A DNA stretch of 64,000 bases, taken from NCBI RefSeq assembly GCF_963169125.1, contig NC_084794.1, positions 72,451,665-72,515,664 on the forward strand, written 5' to 3'. The notes under the pieces are model-generated. The model was not told the DNA's origin. It made no database searches and saw nothing but the letters and a program-made list of their open reading frames with translations. Source of the stretch: Humulus lupulus (lineage: Eukaryota; Streptophyta; Magnoliopsida; Rosales; Cannabaceae). Made by a program: the position numbers and the translations under genes. Positions 1 to 11,506 of this stretch are shown one piece after another; position 1 is the first letter of the stretch; the number at the start of each line of letters is the position of its first letter.

Positions 1-1168
1 ATTTTACTTATACAAACATCAATAAATTAATTGTGTAATTTGTTAGAAAATAATATGTTGCATCAATGCAAAATATATGAACTATCACAACTCTAGACAA
101 AATAGTACAAATAAAGCAAATATTGATTAAATAAGATTAAACTCTATGATTGAAAATTACAAATAAAATAAGAGAAGAAGTAGAAGAAAAAAAAGAGAAA
201 TACAACTCTAAACACCTGATTCAAATAAAGTAATAGTGTTGAAATAAAAGAAATAAATGATTACAACTCTAAACAAGAAATACAAGTAAATAGAAAAAGA
301 AGAATAAGATGAAAATCAATTGTAGAAAAAGAAATAACAAGAACAAGAAAGGAAAAACACTCTCACTCTCACTCACACCACCAAAGTGAAGTCCATTGGG
401 GATCACCTATCTTGAACACGGTTTACAACCTTTGCCTAAAAGCTTATTTCCCCTATCTCAAGCACCAAGGGATTTCTCACAAAATTGGAAATAGCTTTCC
501 GGAATAATCAAGCCTCTAGGAATTTTCTAGCAAAGTACTTTAGTGAATAGAAAATATTGTGTCTTACAAGTGAGTAATAGGCTCCTGTATAGAGTTTTGA
601 GACACTCTTTGAATTTTAAATTCCACCAACCCCCATGGTTGTTACCAATGATTAATTGGATGTTTATGGAATTAAAAAAGAGAATTGGGAGTCATTTGAG
701 TGGTTAGAGCCATTCAAGAAAATTATAAAAAACTGAAAATTGGTCGCCAGCTCTCCTCGCCGCGGCCACAGGCATTTCTGGCCGCGTCCGTGGCTCTCTC
801 TCAGTCAGGCCACGACCACCAATGCTTCTGGCCATGGCCCCTGGCCTTTTTCAACACAAAACTTTTGTGCATTTTTTTCCAAACGGTTTCAAACAACTCC
901 CAATTGATTTTGTAACCCCTAAACACATTATTGAGGTTAAAACCAAGTCTCCAACAACCATTTCACGTATGACTTTGATAAATTCAAATCAAAATTGTGT
1001 AACAACAAATCTACATAATAATGGGAAATATTTGGGAGTTACAAGTTTTTAACTCTCAAATATGTTACACTTTTGAATACTACACACTATCCAAATGTTG
1101 TAACTCTCATTTGTATGTTACAATATGTGACACCTTTTGTCACATTTATTTAATCTAAACATTATATT

Positions 1169-1774
1169 TGTTGACCCTAATTTTGGGCAACTGACACGGA
1201 GTCAAAATACGCTTGACGTGGATGAATGCGTTGAAAAGAACGTGATAGAAAAAATAATAAGAACACGATATTTTATAGTGGTTCGGCCCCAGAATCTGGT
1301 AATAACCTACGTCCACTTAGATTGTTATTGATGTAAGAGTCAAAAGAGTGATCAAAGAACTAGGGTTCAATGAGTTTTACTAACCTCTGAAGAACAATAC
1401 AATATGATTGATATGATTACTCTAAACTCTAGCGATTTAGAAGTCAGGAAAAGAGAAAAAAGGTCGGATCCCCTTCCCTGAGCCCTCTTCTTCTATTTAT
1501 AAGCTCAGGGAAGATTTACATTGATTTGTTACAGATATTATTTTCTAAATGATCGATACTCAGGAAATCATGGGAGAGAATTTCAGATTCCATCATAACT
1601 GCCTAAGATTTCCTTCGCGTGTTATGCGCATACGACCAGATCGGTCGTATGAAGAGATCGACCGCATAACTCCGAACATCTTCCTGGTCGATAGTCGAAC
1701 ACAGGTTTTTCCAGGTGTCAGCCACGTGCAATTAATTCCTGCCACGTCATTCACTTCTGATTTTTGGGATAACA
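1169..1774 (-). repeat. Tat-family LTR, 606 bp
   Basis: Read on the minus strand it begins TGTTATCCCAAAAATCAG and ends GGGTCAACA. The start is nearly the same as the LTR at 53849 and the solo LTR at 51637. It shares with those a TATAAATA box and a GGGGC(C/T)GAACCACTATAAA block. Confidence 0.85.
1494..1501 (-). promoter_or_regulatory. TATA box of Tat LTR
   Basis: TATAAATA on the minus strand, at the same place as TATAAATA in the LTRs at 24131-24138, 52533-52540 and 55196-55203. Conservation in four LTR copies supports it as the element's core promoter. Confidence 0.6.
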
Positions 1775-1788
1775 TTTGCCCCCCAAGG
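1775..1788 (-). other. Polypurine tract of Tat fragment
   Basis: Minus strand CCTTGGGGGGCAAA directly abuts the LTR start TGTTATCC, the expected plus-strand primer site. The core TTGGGGGGCA recurs at 24400-24413 and, internally, at 45986-46000 and 62323-62337. Confidence 0.75.
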
Positions 1789-2005
1789 TTTTTTAGTGCG
1801 ACTAGTAATAAAGAAACTTAAGGGAACAACCGTTCGTCTTCCCACGTCTGTCAGAATCCTCGTGCATTTTTTAAAACTGTGACATAATTATGTCTAATCA
1901 AGTCTTTTTGGTTTCCAAAAAGGCAATCTGACGGCTTGTCCACTTCCCCACGTTTTGAAAGTGGGAAGTGATGGTTACCGCCTTTTGGCTACCCCATTGA
2001 TCTTC

Positions 2006-2013
2006 TATAAGTA
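2006..2013 (+). promoter_or_regulatory. TATA box of Tat antisense gene (fragment copy)
   Basis: TATAAGTA lies between the polypurine tract and the 5' UTR, at the same relative place as TATAAATA at 24633-24640 in the second copy. Confidence 0.45.
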
Positions 2014-2611
2014 GCCTTTCTTCTTTTTCAAGAAACCTTTACCTGTCATTTTTGCCAAAATTTTCAAGAACTTGCACCAGTGTTCAGAGCTCCGAAAACC
2101 AGTTCGACGTCGTGCCGCAGGTCTTCCGCCTCAAGTTTTTATTTTCTTGCGAATCCCCTCTTCCTCTCAGGTAAGGATTCCATCCTTTAAGCTCTGTACT
2201 ACGCCATGCATGCTATTTTCTTGCTCTGATATGTCTGCGTTCTTGAATATGGTTTTTAGGGTTTTTGGTATAAATCGCCTAATATTCTGTAGAAGTGCAT
2301 CATCATGCCTTGTATGGGTTAGATCAGAACTTTGATAGATAGAGTTTCTGATTTGGGACATTAGGTTGTCGAAAGATTCAACCTTTAAGCTAGACGAAAA
2401 AACTGAAATTTTTTCCCGCCCTTTGGGAGTTGAAAAAAGGTTCTTTTCAGAAAACGTTTTTCTTTCCCTGCTCTTTTTTTTATTTACCCGCGTTGAAGTT
2501 AGCGTAGGATTAGGATGCTGCTGGCTATTTAGGCACAAGCAACGTTATCCGAGCTTCCCCACACTACTTCGCGGATTGTCTTATCTCCTCCATTGTCTGT
2601 TTGCAGTTCAT

Positions 2612-3035
2612 ATGCAAGACCCTTGGGGAGGAGAAAGACCTATTGAAGACGATCTCCTAGCCCAACTGCTCGAAGGCGAAGAGAATCCATCCACGTTAAT
2701 TCCAGAAATTCCATTCTCACGCTCTAACCCAAATCCTCCACCAGCTCCTACCCAGAAAATGGCCAAAACGAAAACCAAGGCCAGAAAAAGACGCAACCCT
2801 TCTTCAAGTCAGCCTCCTGTTGATGCCCCCTCGACCAGTGGTCGACGAGAATTTCCTCCTGAGACTGAAGTTCAGGCGCGTGCCCGTCCTCGTCATGACG
2901 AGCAGCCGGCTGTCGAGTGGCACGTGGTATCTCCGAGCACGGTGACCATTCGCATGGTCTCCAATTATTTAACTAAGTACAATCTGACGGGGGTGACCCT
3001 AGTCAGACCTTCCATCAACCAGCGACACAAAATAA
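2612..3035 (+). pseudogene. Tat antisense gene, N-terminal exon (truncated)
   Basis: The start is ATG in MQDPWGGERPIEDDLL, because the other copy (25252) begins with the same residues right after a splice acceptor. A probable 5' UTR intron runs from GT at 2171 to CAG at 2606 (436 bp; 441 bp in the other copy). The frame is open to 3035 and reaches the VTIRMVSNYL..LTGVTLVRP segment, which precedes the domain resembling Pfam Transposase_28 ('putative gypsy type transposon') in the longer copy. Everything downstream is lost. The role of this antisense gene in Tat elements is unknown. Confidence 0.7.
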
Positions 3036-3076
3036 CACTTATTTAATCAATCAACATTATATTTAAAAATAGAACA

Positions 3077-3478
3077 TATTCCCCACTTGATTAAATAATA
3101 ACTCTCTCTTATAGAGGTCATTGCATTGATGCATAAAGTAAAGTGTTCTTCAACTTGAACTTTACTATAAGGTAATTATCACAAATTTTTTTGAAAATTT
3201 GGTTGCACTAGGCATTGAACCATCTTTCCATGATAACAAATTGATGATAATACACACACATTTTCCATGTTCACTTGAGACCTCTATGTCTCGCTTTGCA
3301 TCGTTAATGGCCATGTGCACTTTCCATTCATGGACGTTCTTGAGAATACTCCCAATTCTCATGAGAGGCAGCACCACCCCTAGGTCCATATAGGTAGAAG
3401 TCTTACAATATTTTGCTACCACAAATACTTGTCTTCACAAGATAGAATTCTATTAAAAAAAAAACCTCTCGATTTTAA
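3077..3478 (-). other. 3' internal end of the copia element
   Basis: On the minus strand AAGTGGGGAATA abuts the LTR start at 3076 and is the likely polypurine tract. The rest is copia 3' sequence after RNase H with one open stretch (3165-3422) that resembles no catalytic domain. The upstream continuation is cut off by the insertion starting at 3479. Confidence 0.6.
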
Positions 3479-4051
3479 TGTAACGTCCTGTAAAATCTCT
3501 TAACATAATTTGTGGAAAAATACAACCGTAATCTAAAAATAAGGTAACTTAAAATCCATATAAAAAAAACTTTTCAAAACATGCAATAGTTCAGAAGTAT
3601 GTGCATACTTAAGAATGAATTACAGTGTCATAATTTTAAATCATTCAATGAGCCCAAAATAAACTATTAGTTATCATAGGGGTTCTAATCCCCAAAACAT
3701 AAATTCCCAAAAGGTCGGTCCACATGTACATCCTCGCAGATAAACTGCAGCGCTCACTGATCCACTTTGCCTTTGAGCTTACCTACAACACGGAACAACT
3801 AGGTAAGGGAAACACTTAGTAAGAACAACTTAACAAACATAACCTCATAAATAGAGCAAGAACTTAACTAACTGTAACTAGGCAGATAATCAACCAAGAA
3901 TATGATTTCAATGAAACTGAACCCTAACATATGATTTAAGAACGTGTGAACGTCTTGCCAAACTTATGGTCATGCCTCATAACCAAAATTTGTATCCTGA
4001 AAGTACACCTACATGCAGAAAATCCCAGTGCATACATACAGTCTTAACTGG

Positions 4052-4198
4052 TAACATACATACTTATTTAGTCATTCGTATCATAACATACATACTTACT
4101 TACTCATTTGTATCTTAACATACATACTTACTTACTCATTCATATCTTAACATACATACTTACTTACTCATTCGTATCTTAACATACATATTTACTTA
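4052..4198. repeat. 32-bp tandem repeat, about 4.6 units
   Basis: Units start at 4052, 4084, 4116, 4148 and 4180, each beginning TAACATACATACTTA. There are no spacers, so this is an ordinary minisatellite within the LTR. Confidence 0.85.
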
Positions 4199-4395
4199 GG
4201 GTTCCTGAGGAACCTTCAACATAGCTTAAAATATCTTAACACAACGTCGACGAGTGTAAACTAGTTACACCGGTTACCCAGACTCCTAGAAGAATTCGAC
4301 ATACTTTCTTAATCATAGAGATTTGATTCCGGAATAAACTTACTTACGTGTCACAGAGTTTAACCGGACTCTTATGTCACGGGTGTTAAGCCGGA

Positions 4396-6919
4396 TGTAA
4401 CGTCCCAAAATTACCTAATAAGGCTTAGGGCCTTGATTAGGAGGCCGGGATGGCAATATATGGAGTTATATGTTTATTTGATATATTTGATTGTGATTGT
4501 GATTGTGTGAGTTATATGATAATATAACTAGTTGTGCATGTTTAGGGGTATTAAATATGCATGTGAGCCTGTTTCTTATTAGAAGGGAAATTTTGATAAT
4601 TTGGCCCGTTATGGGCATAAATGTATATATATGTGATATATGTGTAAGATCACATTATTATGTGAGTTTATTTGATTTACTCGACACAAGACGATCCTAG
4701 GGAGCAAGTTAGCGGGAAAGTCACAACGGGACCCAATACCCAACTCGAGGCGAGTCAAGGGGTATTTTGGGTATTTGGTATTTAATTGTGTTATTGGGTA
4801 ATGAGAATAAATAATTGGGGATATATTTGAAGTTAGAGAGTTTTGGAGGGAATATTCGGGAATTTGACCATTTTGCCATCGGGGACGTTTTTGGTACCCC
4901 GAGCGTCGGGATTAGCTAAGTCACTTAAGCCTTAAGGAAAACAAAAAGAGAAACACACAAACACTTCTAGCAGCTCACCAACTGACTCTTTCTCTCTTCC
5001 TCTCTCTCTGATTTTTCTCTCAACTCTTCTAAGGGAATATATTGTGAATTAAGGGGAAATTTGTTGGCTGAAGCTTGAGAGATTGAAAGCTTAAGCTTGG
5101 GAGTAGATTAGCTACAACTGGGGAGACTTAGATCACAGTTGAGGTAAGCTTTGGACCTTGATTTCCATTGGTTTTTATGCTTAGTTTGGCCGTTCTTGAA
5201 GAGTTCTTGAGATTTATAGCTCAAGAGTTTATTTGGTAATTGATGAGTTTTGCAACTATGTTTTAGTTGGGTTTTGCTGGGAAGATGTTAGAACTGTTGT
5301 GATGATTGAATTATGGTTTTGGGGTGAAATTGGGATAGTTTGGGTTGGATTTGGCTGCTAGAAAATGAGGAAAATCTAGGTTCGTAGGGCCAAGTCACGA
5401 CTCTGTTCTTGAGGGGCCGCGACTCAGCTAAACTCAGGGCCCTAGGAGGCCTCTGTCTGGGAGGTGCGACACAACCCTCTTGGGCAGGTCGCGGCCTGCA
5501 TCCCTTTGGCAGAGGGAGAGGGCCTCAGATTAGAGGGGCACGTCGCAACCCTCAAGGCCAGGTCGCGGCCCGCCTGGGCAGTTTTTTCCTTAGGAGGTTT
5601 TTAATGACGGGAACCTTTTCCCTAGGGCTCGGGATCAATTCTACTACCCGGTTTAGTGGAATTCGAGGCCTCGGAGGCTAGGACTCAGTCCGGAAGCCTT
5701 TATTTGCTCGTTATTAATGTGACTAGGTTATCGTTAGGGGCTCGGAACCGGGATCATGCTCAAGGGTCATCCTTATTTTACGCTATACTCGGACCTAAGC
5801 TAAGAAAACTGCACCCAATATGTGTTATATGTGATCAGGGCTTGGCCCGACTGTTATCAATAATTATGATTAGGGCTTGGGCCCCTGAGAACATTTATTT
5901 TTAAGTTATTATTTCAGATGTTGAATGATCCTGCTTGAATATTTTATACCTGCTTAAGTGTTTCATGTCTGTTGCATGGATTTCATGGTTAGGGCCCGAG
6001 GCCCCGTTAAATAGATATGATTAGTATTATGAGTACGGTTTCTCGATGGTGTTATGTGATTAACATGAATGCGTGCTTGTCTTGTTGGGATATGCCTATT
6101 CATATTTTTTTATGTATTAAAGATTGAATACCTGGATCAGGGCTTGACTTATTAGTCAAGGACGGCAAAAGCGCGTTGTGCACTGGTCGAAAGGCTTAGG
6201 CCTAAATCAGCAATGTACTATTACGTTGGTCGACCCTATGGTCGTTGGAAAACCAAAGGTATTGGGCTAGCTCTATGGCTAGTTACTCAGAGCTAAGGGC
6301 GAGGGCCCTAGGTGACTCTATGGTCACATAGCCAGGGCATACGCCCCAGGGTTGGCTCTATGGTTAACTGTTCAGGGCAACGACCCCAAATTGGTCCAAT
6401 AACCATTTTTTTGTAACTGAATGACTATATGTGTAGGTTATTACTGCTGGACATGCTAGATAAGTATTTGGGAATCTGTATTGTTCTGTTTATGCACATG
6501 TATAATTTTCTTGTTGAGCCTTGGCTCACGGGTGCTTTGTGGTGCAGGTAAGGGGAAGTGAAAGCTTGACCAGCCATGAGTTGGAGAGCTTTGATGGCAG
6601 CGCGTACATATGCATTTGCTCGACCACCACGGCCGATCATATCTCAGAGGAACTAGGGCTGTAGCCCTGTTTTTTCCGCTTAGGTCGGCTGGATGTAATT
6701 TTTGGTATACATACACCTCTTTAAGAATTTGGTTGTAATATTTTGGGATCCCATGAATGTATGAAACTTTTTAAATCAAATTCAACGCTTCCTTTGATCA
6801 AAAATTTTAACCCTTGACATTAACCATAGTTACACGTTTTAAGCCAATTGACTTGATTAGCAAGTCTGACACAATTTAAAGTACACAATGTAACGGTCTT
6901 GGATTAGGAGGATGTTACA
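4396..6919 (+). mobile_element. Solo LTR, Tekay-like family, copy A
   Basis: 2524 bp, TGTAACGTCCC ... GATGTTACA, flanked by the perfect 5-bp duplication CCGGA (4391-4395 and 6920-6924). No internal coding region, primer site or second LTR is present, so it is a solo LTR left by recombination. Related copies are at 7105, 43733, 49887 and, more distantly, 26368. Near the 3' end it shares a conserved block (6508-6555) and GGGATCCCAT with copies in this window. A GC-rich palindromic word island is at 5393-5572. Confidence 0.9.
5393..5572. repeat. Palindromic word island in copy A
   Basis: Six variants of GGTCGCGGCC / GGCCGCGAC lie at about 5393, 5413, 5464, 5486, 5541 and 5560 in otherwise AT-rich LTR sequence. 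Confidence 0.7.
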
Positions 6920-7104
6920 CCGGACTTCTTACATGTTGCGGTGACCAACCGACCTTAGTCACACAAAAATCGGTGGTGAACTGGTTTTTCACATAGTTCC
7001 CCAGTGGCTAGCCAGAGTTCATAGTTGTCACGGTAGCTAGCCAAAATCGGAATCAACTAACTTATGTATCCCGGAGTTTAATCGGACTCTTATGTCATGG
7101 GTGT

Positions 7105-9553
7105 TGTAACGCCCTGGTTACTCCAAGACCGTTACTGTGAGCTTTGAACCGTGCTTAACTCGCTAATTGAGTCATTTGATTATAAACGTGCATCTAGATG
7201 TTATTAATAGGCTAAAGTGAAAAACTCGATTACAAGGAAATGATATATTTTATTTAAAACATAAAACTATACATGGGCCCATAAAAGCGTTTACAAGTTA
7301 TTTATAATTCAAAATGGTCATTACAGTGTAAAAATTACAACCCACCGACCTAAGCAGCAAAAATAGGGTTAACCCCTAGTTCCTCTGAGAAACACCTTGG
7401 CCGTGGTGGTCAAGCGGCCGCATAAGTACACATCGCCGCCTAAGCTCTCCACTCAAGACTGGGTGAGCTTTTCTTTCCTTTACTTGCTCCACATAGCACC
7501 TGTGAGCCAAGGCTCAGCAAGAAAACTCATTACTGCATGTATATAATATCAAATGATGATCATGATAATCATACAGAGCTTATAGCCCTAACAGATGAGT
7601 GAATATCACATCAAGATTCTAATAATCATGTTGGGGCTTGTAGCCCTAATAAGATAATATCGAGACTCTGATAATCATGCTGGGGCGTGTAGCCCTAATC
7701 AGATGAGTGACTTAGGAGTAAGTTGCTCGTTTAAATCAGATGAGTGATTGATGAGTAAGTCACTAGTTTGGGATCCGCACCTTTAGCCATGTAACGATGC
7801 AGTCACCTGGGCCTTCTAGCCCTGGCTCTAAGTAACTAGCCATTAGACTAGACAAGCGCTTTTGTTTTTCATCAAACTTAAGGTCGGTCAAGCATTTCAT
7901 GCTCAGAACGATAATGCTTATGTCAATTAGATCTAATCTTTTCGGCTTGCGTTAAACACGCTAATCTCGTTCTTGACTCATAAGTCAATACCATACGACT
8001 AGTGCTCAGTACTACTGCCGAACTTGACTAATGAGTCACAACTTCACAGTTAATACTGACACCATTGCCGATTCTGACTAATGAGTCAGTGCCATTCATA
8101 AGTAACCAAGTTTTGCTAAGAATTTGACATGCAATCAATGTCCACATATACATCACTCAACATGCCTCATTAATAACCATGCATGTCACATATGGGGTGC
8201 AGTTTTCTTACCTCTGGTTTGAGCGAGAATTAATACAAGAACGACCCTTGAGAATGATCGATTCCTTAGCGGTCACCTAGTCATAACCAAATATAACCTC
8301 CATCAATGAAAATGAGCAATGAAAGGTTCATTACCTAAACCTCACTCTTGGGACCTCAAATCGTACCCAAACAGTGAGTAGAGTCGATCCCGAGCCTTAG
8401 GAATTGAAACCCCGAGCCAAAAACCCTCAAAAGTGCCTAAAATAGAAATCTGGAAAAGCAGGGTAGCGTTGTAGCACTGCCCCCCTAGTGCCATAGTTCT
8501 ACAAGCAGGGGAGTTTTTCCCTGGCTAGCGCTATAGCGCCCTATTTTGGGCGATGTAGTGCTAGGACCAGGCAAAACTGCCCTGGTTTTTCCCTTCTTCG
8601 ATTTCACCACTTTCAACCTTCAAGAATTGATCCCAAACCTCATCCAAATTATCAAATGAACCCAAATAACCACTCTACAAGTCCTAGGCATCATAACCCA
8701 ATCAAACATAGCCAAAAACTCCCATCAATCCTTAACTATCCAACTCAAAATCTAAGCTGAAATCCAAATGAAAATAGAGTATAAAACCAAAGTTTTAATG
8801 GTTAAAAACTTATCTCAAGCTCAGTATAGAATCCTCTTCAATGTTAGAACACAACCCTAAGCCCTCAAGACTCACTTCCCAAGTTTGGTTCCTCAAATGG
8901 AGCTAAAAAATTCAAAGAGAAAAGATGGAGAAAATGCTGAACGAGAGAAGAAGAACTATGCTCTATTTTACTTACACTTCTACATCTTTCTTTGGTTTAA
9001 ATCTATCCTTAGGTGAAAAGACAATATTGCCCCTAACCTTAAATAAAGCCCTAAACAACCACCAAGGGAAAAACAATCTTTTCCCGCCTATCTCGTTAAT
9101 CTTAATTAACGCTCTCCAATGTTCGTTATTTTCAATATTCTCAAATACCAATAAGTCATATCCCATTACCCTTTAATTTTCGGTAATGTTCTAATCACCA
9201 AATTACCCTGAGACTCACCCTGAGCCCCGAAATCAACCCCGTTATGACCAAACCGCTAACTTGCATTAAAGATCGTCTCATGCCGAATGGCTCGAAAAAA
9301 ATCCACATTATAATGTGGCCTCATCAATAGTCACTAACATGCATGAAAATACACAATTATGCCCTCAATGGGAAAAATTACCAAAATGCCCCTGTCATGA
9401 AATGTGGACCCACATGCATGCATTTAACATCATATAATAATATAATTCACATAAACATGCACATAATCATTTAATGGCATAATAAATCAATTATGGCCCT
9501 CCCGGCCTACTAATTCGACCATTAAACCTCATTAGGGATTTTGGGGCATTACA
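7105..9553 (-). mobile_element. Solo LTR, Tekay-like family, copy B
   Basis: 2449 bp, opposite orientation to copy A, flanked by the perfect duplication GGTGT (7100-7104 and 9554-9558). Minus strand it starts TGTAATGCCCCAAAATCCC and ends GGGCGTTACA. There is no coding region. The conserved 3' block lies at about 7478-7526. The island at 8464-8565 carries a different palindromic word from copy A at the corresponding place. Confidence 0.9.
8464..8565. repeat. Palindromic word island in copy B
   Basis: Four degenerate copies of AGCGCTATAGCGCC: about 8464, 8486, 8525-8540 (best, CTAGCGCTATAGCGCC) and 8549-8563 (inverted). Confidence 0.7.
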
Positions 9554-11105
9554 GGTGTTAAGCCAGACTTCTTACATATTGCAATGGCCAACTGACCTTA
9601 GTCACATAGACATCGGTGGCAAACCAGCTTCTCACATAGTTCCTCGGTGGCTAGCCGGAGTTCATAGTTGTCACAGTAGCTAGCCGGACTCGGAATCAAC
9701 TTACTTATGTGTCCCAAAGTTTAACTGGACTCTTATGTCACGGGTGTTAAGGTGGACTTCTTACATATTGTGGTGTCCAACCGACCTTAGTCACGCAGAC
9801 ATAGGTGGCCAACTAGTTTCTCACATAGTTCCCAAGTGGCTAGTCGGAGTTCATAGTCGTCGCGGTAGCTAGCCAGACTGCTTACCTTAGTCATGTGTAT
9901 GTGAACCCTCTAGGACAACGGTCTTGAGTAAACCTTCTAAGACTAGTTCAAATTATTAGATTATAACTTAGTTATCTTAACTAGTCATTAACGTGTTGTA
10001 GCCAAACATATCATAAGTTGTCTTACCTTGATTCTTTAGCGCTTGCTTGTGGAAATCTTCTATCCAAAAGTGAGCCTTCACGCTTAGATAACTTTGTAGT
10101 GAAACCACACAGTGACTCAGATTAAACTATAGCATATTTTTATAGTTAATATTCCCGATAGCTACATACAATAAAGTTCTCTTAGAGACTCTATACATAC
10201 ATTTCTCTTATACACTTTATAGTGTATAAGACCAGATTCCACTTTAAATAAATTTACGGTTTCCTGGGAAAAATCGTCCGTACCGCAACATGCTCTCTGT
10301 ACTGTGCATTTTAATATTCTATCTCTAGGAGACTCTCTCAATCGTATTACGCTTATCTTGGTTACTTATAAAAGAAGTATTAAACGACTCTTAATCTTTG
10401 AAAACCACCAACTTTCTACTCAAGTACGGAGTTTACCGTTTTCCATTCTTTACCCAAAAATATCGCGTTTCGACCTTTTTCAATTTATTATCTGTTAACA
10501 ATAATACTTTTTGATTTATGGTTTTATAAAATCTAACTCCCTTTTTTACCATCTTTGAATCCATAACCTCAGATCTCTATTACATCATTTTCGAAAAGAA
10601 AGGGAAATTGGACCCCGAGTTTAGAAAATGGTAAAAATGAATTCTCAATAACCTTAAACTAATTTGGGATTTTTTAGATATCCAAAACTTTAGCTATTTT
10701 TTGAAAACAACTTCATTTCCAATTCTGAACTTAACTTTTTCACTATTCATTTTAACGTGATAAAAATCCCGCTTTTAAGCTCATATTCATTTTAGGTTCT
10801 CTATCCACAACCCATTAAAAATATCGTTCACGTATTATGCGTTCTAATGACAGGAACTAGGCGAAAGCTCACATCAAAAATTCAATTTAGGTTAGGAGAA
10901 CTAACCTCCCAAAACTCGTTTTCTGTTAAGGTTTGAAATTACTATTTTTCCCCGTTTTTAGGTAACTTAGAAAAATTAATACTCTTAAACCATGACATAT
11001 TTTAATCTAAAATTTTTCCAAGGCCTTAATACCTATCTTAAAAAATTTCTCACCAAGTTTCAAAAATTTTGGGAAGACAAAACTCATTAAACCATTTAAA
11101 GAAAT

Positions 11106-11506
11106 CTGGGCACTGCCTGCTGCCCAAGAGTTTTTCTCAGAACTTTTTAGGGTTCTTAGAAAAATTATTTATCTTACATCCTAGGCTATTTTTTTCTAAA
11201 ATTTTACCAGGATCTTTAATCATATCTAATTTAGTTTCTCTAAAAATTTCATAATTTTTAGGAAAGGGAACATATTAAAAAAATGTAAGACAATCTGGGA
11301 AGTATTTGCTGCCCAGAAATTTCGTTTTCAGATTATTAGGGCAAACTTTGAAAAACCATAACACTTTAAACATTTTTCATTTTCCTCTAAAAAATTTCTA
11401 TGATCCTTATAAATATTTAAACTAACAATTTACCAAATTTCATGGCTTTTGGCTTAGTAAAACGTATTCAATATTCAAAACAATCTGGGCAGTGCATGCT
11501 GCCCAG
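11106..11506. repeat. Palindromic words at 189-190 bp spacing in the chromovirus LTR
   Basis: Three words with arms CTGGGCAG / CTGCCCAG around a 6-bp centre lie at 11106-11128, 11295-11316 and 11485-11506. The third has perfect 8-bp arms. The intervening sequence is loosely similar, so this is a diverged tandem repeat. Confidence 0.65.

Larger units (their letters stand above)
1169..3035 (-). mobile_element. Truncated Tat-lineage fragment: 3' LTR plus start of the antisense gene
   Basis: The fragment reads LTR (1169-1774), polypurine tract (1775-1788, minus strand), then the promoter, 5' UTR intron and first coding exon of the Tat antisense gene (plus strand). It matches the left end of the element at 23822 in the same order. 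Similarity stops within the conserved first coding exon at about 3035, so the rest of the element is missing. The right boundary is estimated from where similarity to 25640-25680 fades. Confidence 0.8.
41..3076 (-). repeat. 3' LTR of the copia element, interrupted
   Basis: Positions 41 to about 1168 align by eye with 17252 to about 18380, the right LTR. The LTR then resumes at about 3036 and ends AATAGAACA at 3076. The interruption is the Tat fragment 1169 to about 3035. Around the break the sequence ttatttaatc..attatattt occurs on both sides (1147-1169 and 3039-3065), so the junction is not a simple 5-bp duplication. At 758-845 the LTR carries four variants of a GGCCGCGGCC-like palindromic word. 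Confidence 0.75.
4348..9880. repeat. 189-bp tandem repeat, three units, two interrupted
   Basis: Units begin GTGTCACAGAG (4348), GTATCCCGGAG (7066) and GTGTCCCAAAG (9709). Subtracting each solo LTR and one 5-bp target duplication leaves a period of exactly 189 bp for both unit 1 and unit 2. This independently confirms the boundaries of both insertions. The third unit is uninterrupted. Confidence 0.9.

Noticed and set aside
4052..4198. Regular 32-bp repeats that could suggest a CRISPR array
   Set aside because: The units are directly adjacent with no spacers, and the context is a plant LTR. It is a minisatellite.
5409..5904. Small plus-strand open frames in solo LTR copy A
   Set aside because: They span the GC-rich palindromic island, have no homologous open frame in copies B-D, and lack domain signals.
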